Source: Paraburkholderia unamae
Lineage (GTDB): Bacteria > Pseudomonadota > Gammaproteobacteria > Burkholderiales > Burkholderiaceae
DNA: 64,000 nt
Direction: 5' to 3'
Assembly (NCBI RefSeq): GCF_003268775.1
Contig: NZ_QLSU01000016.1
Span: forward strand, 124,001-188,000
A program made the position numbers and the translations under genes. Within the stretch, counting starts at the first letter, position 1. Every line of letters begins with the position of its first letter. The notes under the pieces are model-generated. The model saw only the letters and a program-made list of their open reading frames with translations, was not told the origin of the DNA and searched no databases. Positions 17,202 to 25,427 of this stretch are shown here, in pieces.

Positions 17202-18113
17202 TCAGGCGGCGCGCGCGAGCCGTGCCGCCTTGAAGCTTCGCGCAATGCTCTGCGCGAGCACCGCAAGCGCCGACTCCATCTTGCCGATGGCCCGCGAGCG
17301 CACGATCCACACCGCGATCTCGGGCTTGAAGTCGCTCAGCGGCACGATGTCCAGCGACGCGGCGTGAGCGCTCGCCGCCACGAGCGGTTGCGGCACGAGC
17401 CCGAGGCCCACGCCGTCCGCCACGAGGCCGAGCTGCAACTCGGCGCCAAGCGTTTCCAGATTCAGCTTGAGCACATGACCCTGCGCCGCGAGCGCGTGCT
17501 GAAGCCCCGCCCGAAAACCGCAGCCGTCCGGATTGAGCACCCAGCCGAGCGACTGGCACTCGGCAAGCGTATGCGCACGGCGCTTGAGCCGCCCCTTTTG
17601 CGCGACCACGGCAAGCTTGAGCGAGCCGAGCGATTCGCCCGCGAGCGTCGGCGGCAATGCGCGATTGGCGGGCAAGAGCACCACGGCGGCGTCCAGCTCG
17701 CCGTCCTCCACCTTCTGCAAGAGCGGTGCGCCCCATCCCGTGCTCACGCGCGCTTGCAGTTCGGGATGCGCGTGACGCAGCGCCTGCAACGCGTCGAGCA
17801 TCGCCATGTCGGCGACGGTTTGCGCCACGCCCAAACGCAGTACGCCGGCGAGCGGCGCGCCGTCGTTCACGAGTTGCCGAAGCGCGTCGATCTCGCGCAC
17901 GATCGCCCGGCACTGGTCATAAACGGCGCGGCCCATCGGCGTCGTGCGCATGGGCTTGGTGTTGCGGTCGAGCAGTTCCACGCCCAGCGCCTCCTCGAAG
18001 TTCTGGATGCGCCGCGTCACGGCCGGCTGGGTCAGTTCGAGCCGCTCGGCCGCCTGGCTCAGCGACTCGCTGCGCACGACGGCGACGAACGCTTCGATCT
18101 CGTCGAGTTTCAT
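17202..18113 (-). CDS. LysR-type transcriptional regulator (organosulfur locus)
   Basis: A 303-residue LysR regulator with the helix-turn-helix SLSQAAERLELTQPAVTRRIQNFEEALG at residues about 17-44 and a standard effector-binding domain. It is convergent with the rhodanese gene (26-base gap) and divergent from the sulfonate-binding-protein gene at 18319. The 205-base intergenic region contains three GCATTTA boxes at an exact 11-base period. It is the probable regulator of the binding protein gene and perhaps of the whole sulfur operon. It could respond to sulfur status like CysB or Cbl, but it is not recognisably either of them. Confidence 0.8.
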   Translation of the reverse strand: MKLDEIEAFVAVVRSESLSQAAERLELTQPAVTRRIQNFEEALGVELLDRNTKPMRTTPMGRAVYDQCRAIVREIDALRQLVNDGAPLAGVLRLGVAQTVADMAMLDALQALRHAHPELQARVSTGWGAPLLQKVEDGELDAAVVLLPANRALPPTLAGESLGSLKLAVVAQKGRLKRRAHTLAECQSLGWVLNPDGCGFRAGLQHALAAQGHVLKLNLETLGAELQLGLVADGVGLGLVPQPLVAASAHAASLDIVPLSDFKPEIAVWIVRSRAIGKMESALAVLAQSIARSFKAARLARAA

Positions 18114-18182
18114 GGTGTATTTCCGTTGGCGTGAGCGCGTAGCTTAGCGTCATTTCCGGGCTGCCTTCAAGCCTTGCCCATT

Positions 18183-18211
18183 GCATTTACCGCGCATTTA
18201 TCCCGCATTTA
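18183..18211. promoter_or_regulatory. Three GCATTTA boxes at 11-bp period
   Basis: GCATTTA occurs at 18183, 18194 and 18205, exactly 11 bp apart and so on the same face of the helix. A related CATTTG at 18214 and an AT-rich GCATATTTGCAT stretch follow. The array lies between the LysR start (18113) and the binding-protein start (18319). It looks like a cooperative binding array for the divergent LysR protein. Confidence 0.5.
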
Positions 18212-18318
18212 TCCATTTGCCGCACGCATATTTGCATAGAAGAACAATGCGTTTGCCTTATGAAGACGCGCTACGTATCGTGTGCCTTTTGTCGCACGCA
18301 TTATTCGAGGACCTTATC

Positions 18319-19248
18319 ATGCGCCGTGCTTATGCCAGTCTGCTCATCGCGCTCGCCGCGGCCCTGTCGTTCGGCGCTTTCGCCACCACGCTCAAGGTCG
18401 GCGACCAGCAACTCCAGACACGCGGCGTTCTAGAAGCATCGGGCCAGTTGAAGGATGTGCCCTACCAGATCGAATGGTTCAACTTCCCGGCCGCGCAGCC
18501 GCTTGGCGAAGCGCTCAACGCGGGCGCAATCGACGTGGGCGGCCTCGGCGACGCGCCGCTCATCTTCGCGTACGCGGCCGGTGCACGCATTCGCGCGGTC
18601 TCGGCCACGCGCTCGACGCCCGTCGATCTCGCGATCGTCGTGCCCGCTGCGTCGCCGATCCGCAGCGCCGCCGACCTCAAGGGCCGGCGCATCGCCACGA
18701 CACGCGGCTCGATCGGCCATTACCTGGCGGTGGCGACGCTCGAGCGCGCGAACCTCAAGCTCAGCGACGTGAACTGGTCCTACATGCAGCCCGTGGACGC
18801 GCGCGCCGCGCTCGCTTCCGGCAGCGTGGACGCGTGGTCCACATGGGACCCGTATGTGGCGCTGACGGAGGCGAGCGAACATACGCGCAGCGTCGCTAAC
18901 GGCGTGGGCGTTTCGTCGGGTTTGAGCTTCGAGGCGGCCACCGACACGGCGATTCGCGACAAGCGCGCGGAGCTGGCCGATTTCCTGCGCCGCGTCGCGG
19001 CGGGGCAGCGCTGGGCGCTCTCGCATCCCGACGAAGTCGCGGCCATCCAGTCGCGCGTGACCGGCCTGCCGGCCGACGTGCTCAAGACGGTTTATCAGCG
19101 CGCACAACTGCACCCCGTTGCGATCGACGACAACCTGATCGCCGAGCAGCAGCGCACCGCCGACCTTTACCTGCGCGCCAATGTGATCAAGACACGCCTG
19201 AATGTCACGCCGAGCTTCGACAAGCAGTTCTCGTCCGCCACGCCTTGA
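18319..19248 (+). CDS. Aliphatic sulfonate-type ABC transporter substrate-binding protein
   Basis: A 309-residue periplasmic binding protein of the SsuA/TauA (NMT1-like) family. A signal peptide (RRAYASLLIALAAALSFGAFA) is followed by TTLKVGDQQLQTRGVLEASGQL. The ligand-pocket segments IDVGGLGDAPLIFAYAAG, GRRIATTRGSIGHYL and VDAWSTWDPYVALTE are typical of sulfonate binders. The start at ATG 18319 has GAGG 8 bases upstream. No permease or ATPase gene follows; the next gene is a convergent kinase. It may serve a transporter encoded elsewhere. The neighbouring sulfur operon supports an organosulfonate or sulfate ester ligand. Confidence 0.85.
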   Translation: MRRAYASLLIALAAALSFGAFATTLKVGDQQLQTRGVLEASGQLKDVPYQIEWFNFPAAQPLGEALNAGAIDVGGLGDAPLIFAYAAGARIRAVSATRSTPVDLAIVVPAASPIRSAADLKGRRIATTRGSIGHYLAVATLERANLKLSDVNWSYMQPVDARAALASGSVDAWSTWDPYVALTEASEHTRSVANGVGVSSGLSFEAATDTAIRDKRAELADFLRRVAAGQRWALSHPDEVAAIQSRVTGLPADVLKTVYQRAQLHPVAIDDNLIAEQQRTADLYLRANVIKTRLNVTPSFDKQFSSATP

Positions 19249-19267
19249 GCACACCGCGCAGGCGCGT

Positions 19268-19834
19268 TCACGCCGGCGGCTCGACGCCCTGGCAACGATC
19301 GTCGGCGGGGCCTGCCTCGTTATAGATGACAACGTTTAGATTTTCTGTCGAGTCCGGTCGCACGAAGTAGCGGGTGATCTGCTCGAACTCGGCTTCCGAG
19401 GCCCGGAATGGATGCTCCGCCAGCGCATTGCGCACGCGTAGCCGCTCCTTGCAAAGCGTGTCGCTCACATCGAGGAAATGAAGCCGGTGAGCGCAGCCGG
19501 CAGACTGCGCCACCGCGCATCCCCATGCGCGCGCGGCCACCGTATTGAACGGAAAATCGAGAACCACGGAGACACCGGCGCGCAACAAGGAGGACGTGTG
19601 ATCCGCGAGGACATCCTTGAGGCACTTCGCGCGGCGAACGTAATCCTCGATCGTGAGAATTTGGCCCGGATAGAGTCGGGATAGCCAAACGTCTTCGCTG
19701 ATCCGTACGGTCCGCCCGGCGTTCGCGAGCGTGGCGGCGAGAGTCGATTTTCCGGACGCGATTTTGCCGCAAACCATATGGAGCAAAACTGCGTCGTTCA
19801 ACGCCGTTACCGGATTCTTTTCTTCGGGCTGCAT
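19268..19834 (-). CDS. P-loop kinase, zeta-toxin/AAA_33-like
   Basis: A 188-residue P-loop NTPase with a clear Walker A, MVCGKIASGKSTLAATLA, near residues 20-37. A later RLYPGQ, a hydrophobic strand SVVLDFPFNTVAAR and the lid-like CKERLRVRNA resemble the AAA_33/zeta-toxin kinases that phosphorylate small molecules. ATG 19834 is chosen for the GGAG 8 bases upstream; the frame stays open to 20158. No antitoxin-like partner gene is beside it, so a toxin-antitoxin role is not supported. A metabolite or nucleoside kinase is as likely. Confidence 0.65.
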   Translation of the reverse strand: MQPEEKNPVTALNDAVLLHMVCGKIASGKSTLAATLANAGRTVRISEDVWLSRLYPGQILTIEDYVRRAKCLKDVLADHTSSLLRAGVSVVLDFPFNTVAARAWGCAVAQSAGCAHRLHFLDVSDTLCKERLRVRNALAEHPFRASEAEFEQITRYFVRPDSTENLNVVIYNEAGPADDRCQGVEPPA

Positions 19835-19866
19835 TTCCAGGCTCTCCGTCAAGTGCCCGGAAAGCA

Positions 19867-19891
19867 ACAACCCGCCTTCCGGGCGGGTTGT
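19867..19891 (-). terminator. Hairpin terminator downstream of deacetylase operon
   Basis: A perfect 10-bp stem ACAACCCGCC / GGCGGGTTGT with a 5-base loop (19867-19876, 19882-19891) lies between the deacetylase stop (20028) and the kinase start (19834). Reading the minus strand it is followed by TGCTTTCC, a weak U-tract. It probably ends the glycosyltransferase-deacetylase transcript. Confidence 0.55.
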
Positions 19892-20027
19892 GTGACATGC
19901 ATTCATGTCGAACGCTATCCCGCCGGCAAAGTGTCGGCGCGAATAATCGATGGGACAGGCGATCGGTTCATGAGAACGAGCGTAACCAAATGCTCCAATG
20001 GTGGCAAGTCCGACCGCCGCTTCGCCG

Positions 20028-20858
20028 CTATCGCTTGATGCGCAGATACGCGCGGCTGATCGCGGGCCGCGTATGCACCCAGAGCCGTGAAGCCAGCCAC
20101 GAGACCGGCCGGTCGCGCACTTCGAGCCGCGAGATCGAACGCGCTGCGCCCGCCTCACGCCGCGGATAGTTCGGCCCGACCTCGCACGTATAGAGATGCC
20201 GAAAACCGGCTTGCTGCGCGGCGCTCAGGTAGTCGTCGTCGTAATAGCCTTGCGGCCAGCACAGATGATCGGACGCCCCGCCAAGCCGCGCTTGCAGCAC
20301 CTCGCGCGATTCGGCCAGGTCGGCCGCGAGCCGCTCGCGCTTTTCCTGCGCGCTGCTCGTGACCTTGTCCCACCGCACGTGGCTGTGCGTATGGCTATGA
20401 AATTCGAACGTGCCCGCCGCGCGCATGGCGTCGATTTCCGACCAGCGCAGAATCGCGCTGTCGGCCGAGCCGTTTTTAATGGCCGCTTCGCCCGCGTGAT
20501 GATCGAGCAGAGGCGGCAACGCGCCGCCCGATCCGGCGTGCGCGCGCGTCGCGCCCTCGCCTGGCCAGCTCGTCACGAGAAAGCACAGCGCGCTGAGCCC
20601 ATGCGCCTTGAGCACCGGGTGCGCGTGAACCCAGTTGTCGAGATAGCCGTCGTCGAACGTGATCATGACGGACTTCTGCGGCAGCGGCTCGCCCGCGAAC
20701 CACGCCGCAAGCTGCTCACTGCCGATGGTCCGGTAGCCGGCCTTCGCGAGCCACGCCATTTGCGCGGCGAAGTGCGAGGGCGAAACCGTGATCATGCCTG
20801 GCGACGTGCTGATGTGGTGATACATGAGCACCGGGACGACCCTGGCGCTGCGGCTCAC
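20028..20858 (-). CDS. Polysaccharide deacetylase (NodB/CE4) family
   Basis: A 276-residue NodB-homology (carbohydrate esterase 4) protein. The catalytic base and metal Asp lie in MITFDDGYLDN, and the two metal-binding histidines in FEFHSHTHSHVRW. LCWPQGYYDDDYL is motif 3, and PVLMYHHI at the N-terminus is typical of PgaB-like deacetylases. No signal peptide is evident. The enzyme removes N- or O-acetyl groups from a sugar polymer or glycolipid. Its ATG overlaps the glycosyltransferase stop by 4 bases, so the two act together on the same glycan. The polymer is unknown. Confidence 0.85.
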   Translation of the reverse strand: MSRSARVVPVLMYHHISTSPGMITVSPSHFAAQMAWLAKAGYRTIGSEQLAAWFAGEPLPQKSVMITFDDGYLDNWVHAHPVLKAHGLSALCFLVTSWPGEGATRAHAGSGGALPPLLDHHAGEAAIKNGSADSAILRWSEIDAMRAAGTFEFHSHTHSHVRWDKVTSSAQEKRERLAADLAESREVLQARLGGASDHLCWPQGYYDDDYLSAAQQAGFRHLYTCEVGPNYPRREAGAARSISRLEVRDRPVSWLASRLWVHTRPAISRAYLRIKR

Positions 20859-21973
20859 GTAGCCGCCCCCCGCCAGCGGGCCGGCGAGAGCCGCTGCGCT
20901 TCGAGCCCGCGACGGTAAAAGTCGACGGTCTCGTTCGCCATGTTCTCCACCGTGAACTGGCCGTCGGTCTTGACGAGCCCCGCCGCGCCAAAGCGCTGGC
21001 GCAGCGGCGCGTCGTCAACGAGCCGCGCAATGGCGTCGCGCAGCGCCTCGACGTCTTTTGCCGGTACGAGCAGGCCGTTCACGCCGTCGTCTATCAGCTC
21101 TGGCACGCCGTCCACGCGCGTGCCGATCACGGGCAGACCCACGGCCATCGCTTCGATGAACGCCTGGCCGAGCGCCTCCTGATGCGTGGGCAGCACAAAC
21201 AGATCGCAGCTACGCAGAATGTTGTTCACGTCCTTGCGAAAGCCCAGCATGTGGATGCGATGCGCGAGGCCGAGCCCGGCGATCATGGCCTGAAGGCGGC
21301 CGAATTCCGCGCCGTCGCCCACGATCACCACATGCAGATGCGGGCGTTCGTTCATCAGCGGGCGCACGGCCGCAATCAGCTCGTCGTGACCTTTCTTGCC
21401 GCGCAGAATCGCCACGATGCCCGCGATCACGGCGTCCGGCCCAAGCCCGAGTTCGTCGCGCAGCGTCGTGTGAGCAAGCGGCTCGGGCTTGACGATGCCG
21501 TCGTAAATCGTTTCCACGCGGCCTTCGTGCACGCCCGCGGAAATCAGGTAATCGCGCACATAGCGGCTCACCGCCACGACCCGGTGCGGAAAGCGGTTAT
21601 AGGTGGCAAGCGACGTGATCGGCAACGCGAGATGGCGCGTGCGCACGATGAGCGGCGTACCCGCCAGGCGCCCGGCCATGCCCGCCACGAGGCTGTCGTG
21701 ACCGCTGTGCGTATTCAGGATATCGAAGCGACCGCGCACGAGAATCGAGCGGATCTGGAACATCGAGCGCACGTCGATGCCCGAGCGAATGCGTGCATGA
21801 TGCACGGCGAAGCCTTCGGCCCGCGCGCGCGTGCCGAGCACCGCGTCGGACGGGCAAACGAGTTCGATGTGATGACCGAGCGCGCGCAGCGCGATCATCT
21901 CCTTCAACGTGCGAACTTCCTGGCCACCCCACCCCCGCGACGACTCGCTGTGGAGAATACTTAACACCTTCAT
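20855..21973 (-). CDS. Glycosyltransferase family 4
   Basis: A 372-residue GT4 (GT-B fold) glycosyltransferase. The N-terminal domain opens ILHSESSRGWGGQEVRTLKEM, the usual acceptor-side glycine loop. The donor-site motif is in HQEALGQAFIEAMAVGLPVIGTRVDGVPELID (E-x7-E pattern), with AGIVAILRGKKGHDELIAA before it. It transfers a sugar from an activated donor and is probably peripheral on the inner membrane. It is the first gene of a two-gene unit with the polysaccharide deacetylase. The 633-base region upstream contains the likely promoter. Confidence 0.85.
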   Translation of the reverse strand: MKVLSILHSESSRGWGGQEVRTLKEMIALRALGHHIELVCPSDAVLGTRARAEGFAVHHARIRSGIDVRSMFQIRSILVRGRFDILNTHSGHDSLVAGMAGRLAGTPLIVRTRHLALPITSLATYNRFPHRVVAVSRYVRDYLISAGVHEGRVETIYDGIVKPEPLAHTTLRDELGLGPDAVIAGIVAILRGKKGHDELIAAVRPLMNERPHLHVVIVGDGAEFGRLQAMIAGLGLAHRIHMLGFRKDVNNILRSCDLFVLPTHQEALGQAFIEAMAVGLPVIGTRVDGVPELIDDGVNGLLVPAKDVEALRDAIARLVDDAPLRQRFGAAGLVKTDGQFTVENMANETVDFYRRGLEAQRLSPARWRGAAT

Positions 21974-22606
21974 GTCCTGCCGGCCTCCCTGGCAACGTAG
22001 CGATCAACGGATGTGGGGTTCGTAATTTTCTGTAATATTGACTTCGGACCGGTCCCGACTGCCGACTGCATCAGCCGTAATGTACGCGAAACCAGCCCCG
22101 GCGCGGCCCGACGGGCCGCGAGAATTTATGCGTTAACGGCAAAGTCACGCCGTTCGTTGACATATTTGTTTCTATTTTTTACAGAATCATTCACGGCGGC
22201 GCAACATCCCCCGCCCGCCCGCCGCCGCACACGTTTGCGGCCGGCTTGGGGCCCGCTTGGGCCCGTCTGGCGGTCGGTTTGCGCCCATCTGGCTGCCGGC
22301 ACCGGAGCGGCAAGTCTGCGCGCCGCCCGTGCGGACTGACAATGGAGAGATTCCCTTGCTGAGTCGGGCCGCCAGGCAGGATGCACGGGGCGGCCGGGAG
22401 CGCGATCGCCAGCGTCCTGGAAAGGTCCGGGCTATCGTCCCGATCCGCCACGTTGGCGTCCATGGACAAACGCGACCCGCCTGGCTCCTGCGAGAGGTTC
22501 GGCCGAGCGCCATTTGACGGTGGCCGCGGGCGGATTCGGCACGGGAGTGTCTGCCGCGACGCTCGCGGCCCGCTTCACCGCACCGGCGAGGCCCTTGCAG
22601 AAAAGT
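21974..22606. other. Gene-poor intergenic region with hairpins and an orphan promoter
   Basis: 633 bases between the glycosyltransferase start and a small hypothetical gene. It holds a strong hairpin, CGCGGCCC-GAC-GGGCCGCG (22102-22120), and an inverted repeat AACGGC-N8-GCCGTT (22135-22154). These are followed directly by a promoter-like TTGACA-N17-TACAGA (22157-22185) on the plus strand. Beyond that the sequence is very GC-rich, with open frames on both strands that lack ribosome sites and resemble nothing; I do not call a gene there. Confidence 0.5.
22157..22185 (+). promoter_or_regulatory. Promoter-like sequence without an obvious gene
   Basis: A perfect TTGACA (22157-22162), a 17-base T-rich spacer and TACAGA (22180-22185), in a locally AT-rich island. 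The inverted repeat AACGGC-N8-GCCGTT lies immediately upstream. No convincing plus-strand gene follows until hpnJ at 23367, so it might drive a small RNA, a short peptide or a long leader. Confidence 0.4.
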
Positions 22607-22948
22607 TCAAGCGTCCGCGTCCAGTGTCACACCGGCGCCACGAATCACCTGCATGCACGCGAGCGTGTCGCCCACAGCGGCGGTCGCCTGCTCCGCGAGC
22701 CTGCGCGCGCGCGAGGATCTTTCGGCGCTCGCCATCAACGATTCGAGCACGTCCGAGTGCGCGAAGCCGTGATCCGCCGCCACCCCGAGCACGGCGTCGA
22801 GAACGCGGCGGGCCGCCACCCTCGCGTCGATCGGCGCGAGCGGCGCGCGGTAGGCGAGAAAGCCTGCCATGAGCAAGAATTCCGCCGGGCTGATGCAGCG
22901 GCCGTCGCCAACCGGCACGCCTTCCGTATTGCCGCGATCCAGCGCCAT
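22607..22948 (-). CDS. Small hypothetical protein
   Basis: A 113-residue protein of unknown family. It is supported by an excellent ribosome site (AGGAGGTG, 5 bases before ATG 22948) and a TATATT-like -10 box at 22983-22978. Visible features are an early hydrophobic helix, SPAEFLLMAGFLAYRAPLAPIDARVAARRVLDAVLG, and a helical C-terminal half, LESLMASAERSSRARRLAEQATAAVGDTLACMQVI. No signal peptide is evident and it is probably a small helical cytoplasmic protein. It is transcribed away from hpnJ. Confidence 0.6.
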   Translation of the reverse strand: MALDRGNTEGVPVGDGRCISPAEFLLMAGFLAYRAPLAPIDARVAARRVLDAVLGVAADHGFAHSDVLESLMASAERSSRARRLAEQATAAVGDTLACMQVIRGAGVTLDADA

Positions 22949-23366
22949 GCCACACCTCCTGCAACGGATTCCCCGAAAATATAGTACAGAACGCATCGGT
23001 CATACCGACGAACTCGGCGCGGCTTGCGAATCGCTGCCGCGGCATCCTTTTAAGTGCACGCTTCGATACGCGATACGGTGACATCACGCTACCCCGTCAT
23101 CCGGATTCCAGGGCAACCCCGGCCAATTTTTTCGCAGTCCAGAAAACCCAAGTCGTAGTATTCTTGATCCGCCGCCGGCTCCCGGAAACCCGTCACGACC
23201 CGCATCCCCACACCTTCACAAAAAGGGACGGCACCCGGCGCCGCTATCCAGCAACTGTCATGTTTTTGAAGGCTTCGAGACAACTCACGAACATCGCCGT
23301 TTTCCGGCGAGTCCCCATGGGTGGCTGATCTCTCGCCCACGCGGACTATTTTCTTCGAGGGCATAC
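22949..23366. other. Intergenic region upstream of hpnJ
   Basis: 418 bases between two divergent genes. It contains the TATATT-like -10 box of the small gene at 22978-22983. I see no strong hpnJ promoter. A 91-codon minus-strand frame (to 23364) crosses most of it, but it has no ribosome site and would overlap the hpnJ leader, so I do not call it. Confidence 0.45.
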
Positions 23367-24788
23367 ATGAAAACGTTGTTTCTCCAGGCACCTTCGTATG
23401 AAGGGTTCGATGGTGGAGCGGGTTCGCGCTTCCAGACCAAGCGCGAGATTCGATCATTCTGGTATCCCACGTGGCTCGTGCAGCCCGCCGCACTCGTTGC
23501 CGGCAGCCGCGTCGTGGATGCGCCCGCAGACAGCCTCTCGCTGGATACGACGCTCGACATCGCACAGGATTACGAACTGGTTTTCATTCATACCAGCTCG
23601 CCGTCATTCCAGAGCGATGTGCAGTTCGCGGAGCACTTGAAGCGCCGCAAGCCCTCCATCCTCATCGGCATGATCGGCGCGAAAGTGGCTGTCGATCCGC
23701 ACGGCTCGCTCACCGCGAGCAACGCGCTCGATTTCGTGTGCCGTGAGGAATTCGATTTCACCTGTCTCGAGATTTCGCAGGGCCGCCCGTTCGAATCGAT
23801 TCTCGGCCTGAGCTATCGCCTGCCCGATGGCGGGATAATGCATAACGACGCGCGGCCCATTCTGGAAGACATGGACCAGTTGCCGTTCGTCGCGCCCGTC
23901 TACAAGCGCGACCTCACGTCGGACCATTATTTCAGCGGCTACCTCAAGCACCCGTATCTGTCGCTCTACACGGGGCGCGGCTGCAAATCCCGGTGCACCT
24001 TCTGCCTCTGGCCGCATACCGTCGGCGGCCATCGCTATCGCACGCGCTCGGTCGAAAACGTCCTCGAAGAAGTCAAATGGATCCGGGACAACATGCCCGA
24101 GATCAAGGAGATCATGTTCGACGACGACACCTTCACGGATCTGCGGCCACGAGCCGAGGAAATCGCCCGTGGCCTTGGCAAGCTGGGCGTGACCTGGTCG
24201 TGCAACGCCAAGGCGAATGTGCCCTACTCGACCCTCAAGGTGATGAAAGACAACGGGCTGCGGCTGCTGCTCGTGGGTTACGAATCGGGCGACGACCAGA
24301 TTCTCGTCAACGTCAAGAAAGGACTGCGTACCGATATGGCGCGCCAGTTCAGTGAAGACTGCCGCAAGCTCGGCATCAAGATCCACGGCACGTTCATCCT
24401 CGGCCTGCCTGGCGAGACGCACGAAACGATACAGAAAACCATTCAGTACGCGAAGGAGATCAATCCGCACACGATCCAGGTGTCGCTGGCCGCGCCCTAT
24501 CCCGGCACCGTGCTCCACAAGCAGGCGCTGGAAAACGGCTGGCTCAACGACGGCAAGGTCATCACCCTGGTCAATTCGGCGGGCACCCAGGCTTCCACCA
24601 TCGGTTATCCGCACCTGTCGCGCGAAGAGATTTACCTTGGCGTCGAGGAGTTCTACAAGCGCTTTTATTTCCGGCCCACGAAAATCTGGGAAATCGTGCG
24701 CGAGATGCTGGTGAGCTGGGAAATGATGAGACGGCGCCTCCAGGAAGGCGTGGAATTCTTCCGCTATCTTCGCGCACGCAAGGTGTGA
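23367..24788 (+). CDS. hpnJ: Hopanoid-associated B12-binding radical SAM protein HpnJ
   Basis: A 473-residue B12-binding-domain radical SAM enzyme. An N-terminal cobalamin-binding-like domain (about 1-150) is followed by the radical SAM core with the iron-sulfur motif GRGCKSRCTFCLW (Cx3Cx2C). It has the SAM-site element EIMFDDDTF, and the sequence closely fits the hopanoid-associated protein HpnJ. In Burkholderia the family makes the cyclitol ether head group of bacteriohopanetetrol from the glucosaminyl form. The start has GAGG 7 bases upstream, and two hairpins at 24822-24876 end the transcript. It stands as a single gene here, with no hpnI or hpnK beside it. Confidence 0.85.
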   Translation: MKTLFLQAPSYEGFDGGAGSRFQTKREIRSFWYPTWLVQPAALVAGSRVVDAPADSLSLDTTLDIAQDYELVFIHTSSPSFQSDVQFAEHLKRRKPSILIGMIGAKVAVDPHGSLTASNALDFVCREEFDFTCLEISQGRPFESILGLSYRLPDGGIMHNDARPILEDMDQLPFVAPVYKRDLTSDHYFSGYLKHPYLSLYTGRGCKSRCTFCLWPHTVGGHRYRTRSVENVLEEVKWIRDNMPEIKEIMFDDDTFTDLRPRAEEIARGLGKLGVTWSCNAKANVPYSTLKVMKDNGLRLLLVGYESGDDQILVNVKKGLRTDMARQFSEDCRKLGIKIHGTFILGLPGETHETIQKTIQYAKEINPHTIQVSLAAPYPGTVLHKQALENGWLNDGKVITLVNSAGTQASTIGYPHLSREEIYLGVEEFYKRFYFRPTKIWEIVREMLVSWEMMRRRLQEGVEFFRYLRARKV

Positions 24789-24821
24789 GACTGCTTTTGA
24801 GGCGTGCGCGCACGCCCTGGC

Positions 24822-24885
24822 GCCGGGCCCGACGCTCGTCGGGTCCGGCCGCGCCATGCCCGAACCTCATTCGGGCGTTCTTTCT
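24822..24885 (+). terminator. Double hairpin terminator after hpnJ
   Basis: Two consecutive hairpins. The first has a 12-bp stem (24822-24833 with 24838-24849, one G-U pair). The second is the perfect GCCCGAA / TTCGGGC (24858-24864, 24870-24876), followed by GTTCTTTCT. The second is a normal rho-independent terminator. Confidence 0.7.
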
Positions 24886-25028
24886 ATGCTCTGATTAATC
24901 GGCACGTAAGAATGACATTCTAGAATTCGAAAAAGCCGACTCGATCTGAGTCGATCACGTAGCCTGCGCAGTTTCTCCTCCCAATCGCATTAGCGTTCTC
25001 AACGGCGAATCCGCCCAGGGAGATTTCC

Positions 25029-25406
25029 GTGCACGTCCCGCTCAAGTCTTTGCGGGGTTTTGCCATCCCGCGCCTGTGTCCCAACGTCCCCGAAAAGAAG
25101 GCCGCCACGCTCATTGCGACCGTGCTTGCGGCCGTGCTGTGCCTTGGCAGCAGTGATGCCTTTGCCGCCGCCTGCGACCAGGAAGCGGCTGTGCTGTGTT
25201 CGTCGGGCAATCCACGTTGTCTTGAGGACGCGGCCAGATCGGTGCAGCAGGCCATCAAGGACTGCGACACCCCGGAAGGAAAGATGCAGAACGCCGGGCT
25301 ATGGCTGGCCACCCCCGACTTCTTCGACGGGGAGCCTCATGAGCACGTTTTCTGGCGCTGCGTTGCGCGACTGTGCGAATCGCCCGCGCAGCAAGCCGTC
25401 AAATAG
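25029..25406 (+). CDS. Small secreted cysteine-rich hypothetical protein
   Basis: A 125-residue protein. A long positively charged N-terminus and a hydrophobic segment (ATLIATVLAAVLCLGSSDAFA) look like a signal peptide cleaved after AFA. The mature part is about 80 residues with six cysteines (49, 57, 64, 79, 111, 116), suggesting three disulfides in the periplasm. The GTG start has GGGAGA 7 bases upstream. It converges on another exported protein gene 21 bases away. I do not recognise the family. Confidence 0.6.
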   Translation: MHVPLKSLRGFAIPRLCPNVPEKKAATLIATVLAAVLCLGSSDAFAAACDQEAAVLCSSGNPRCLEDAARSVQQAIKDCDTPEGKMQNAGLWLATPDFFDGEPHEHVFWRCVARLCESPAQQAVK

Positions 25407-25427
25407 ATCGGCGGCCTGCCACCCAGG

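Noticed and set aside
19268..19834. Toxin-antitoxin system based on the zeta-toxin-like kinase
   Set aside because: No small antitoxin gene is adjacent; the neighbours are a terminator and a convergent binding-protein gene.
22187..22517. Overlapping open frames on both strands in the GC-rich intergenic region
   Set aside because: Proline/arginine-rich translations on both strands and no ribosome sites; the local GC excess explains the lack of stop codons.
23089..23364. A possible 91-residue minus-strand gene between the small hypothetical gene and hpnJ
   Set aside because: No ribosome site, no recognisable domain, and it would start inside the hpnJ leader; I cannot distinguish it from chance in GC-rich DNA.
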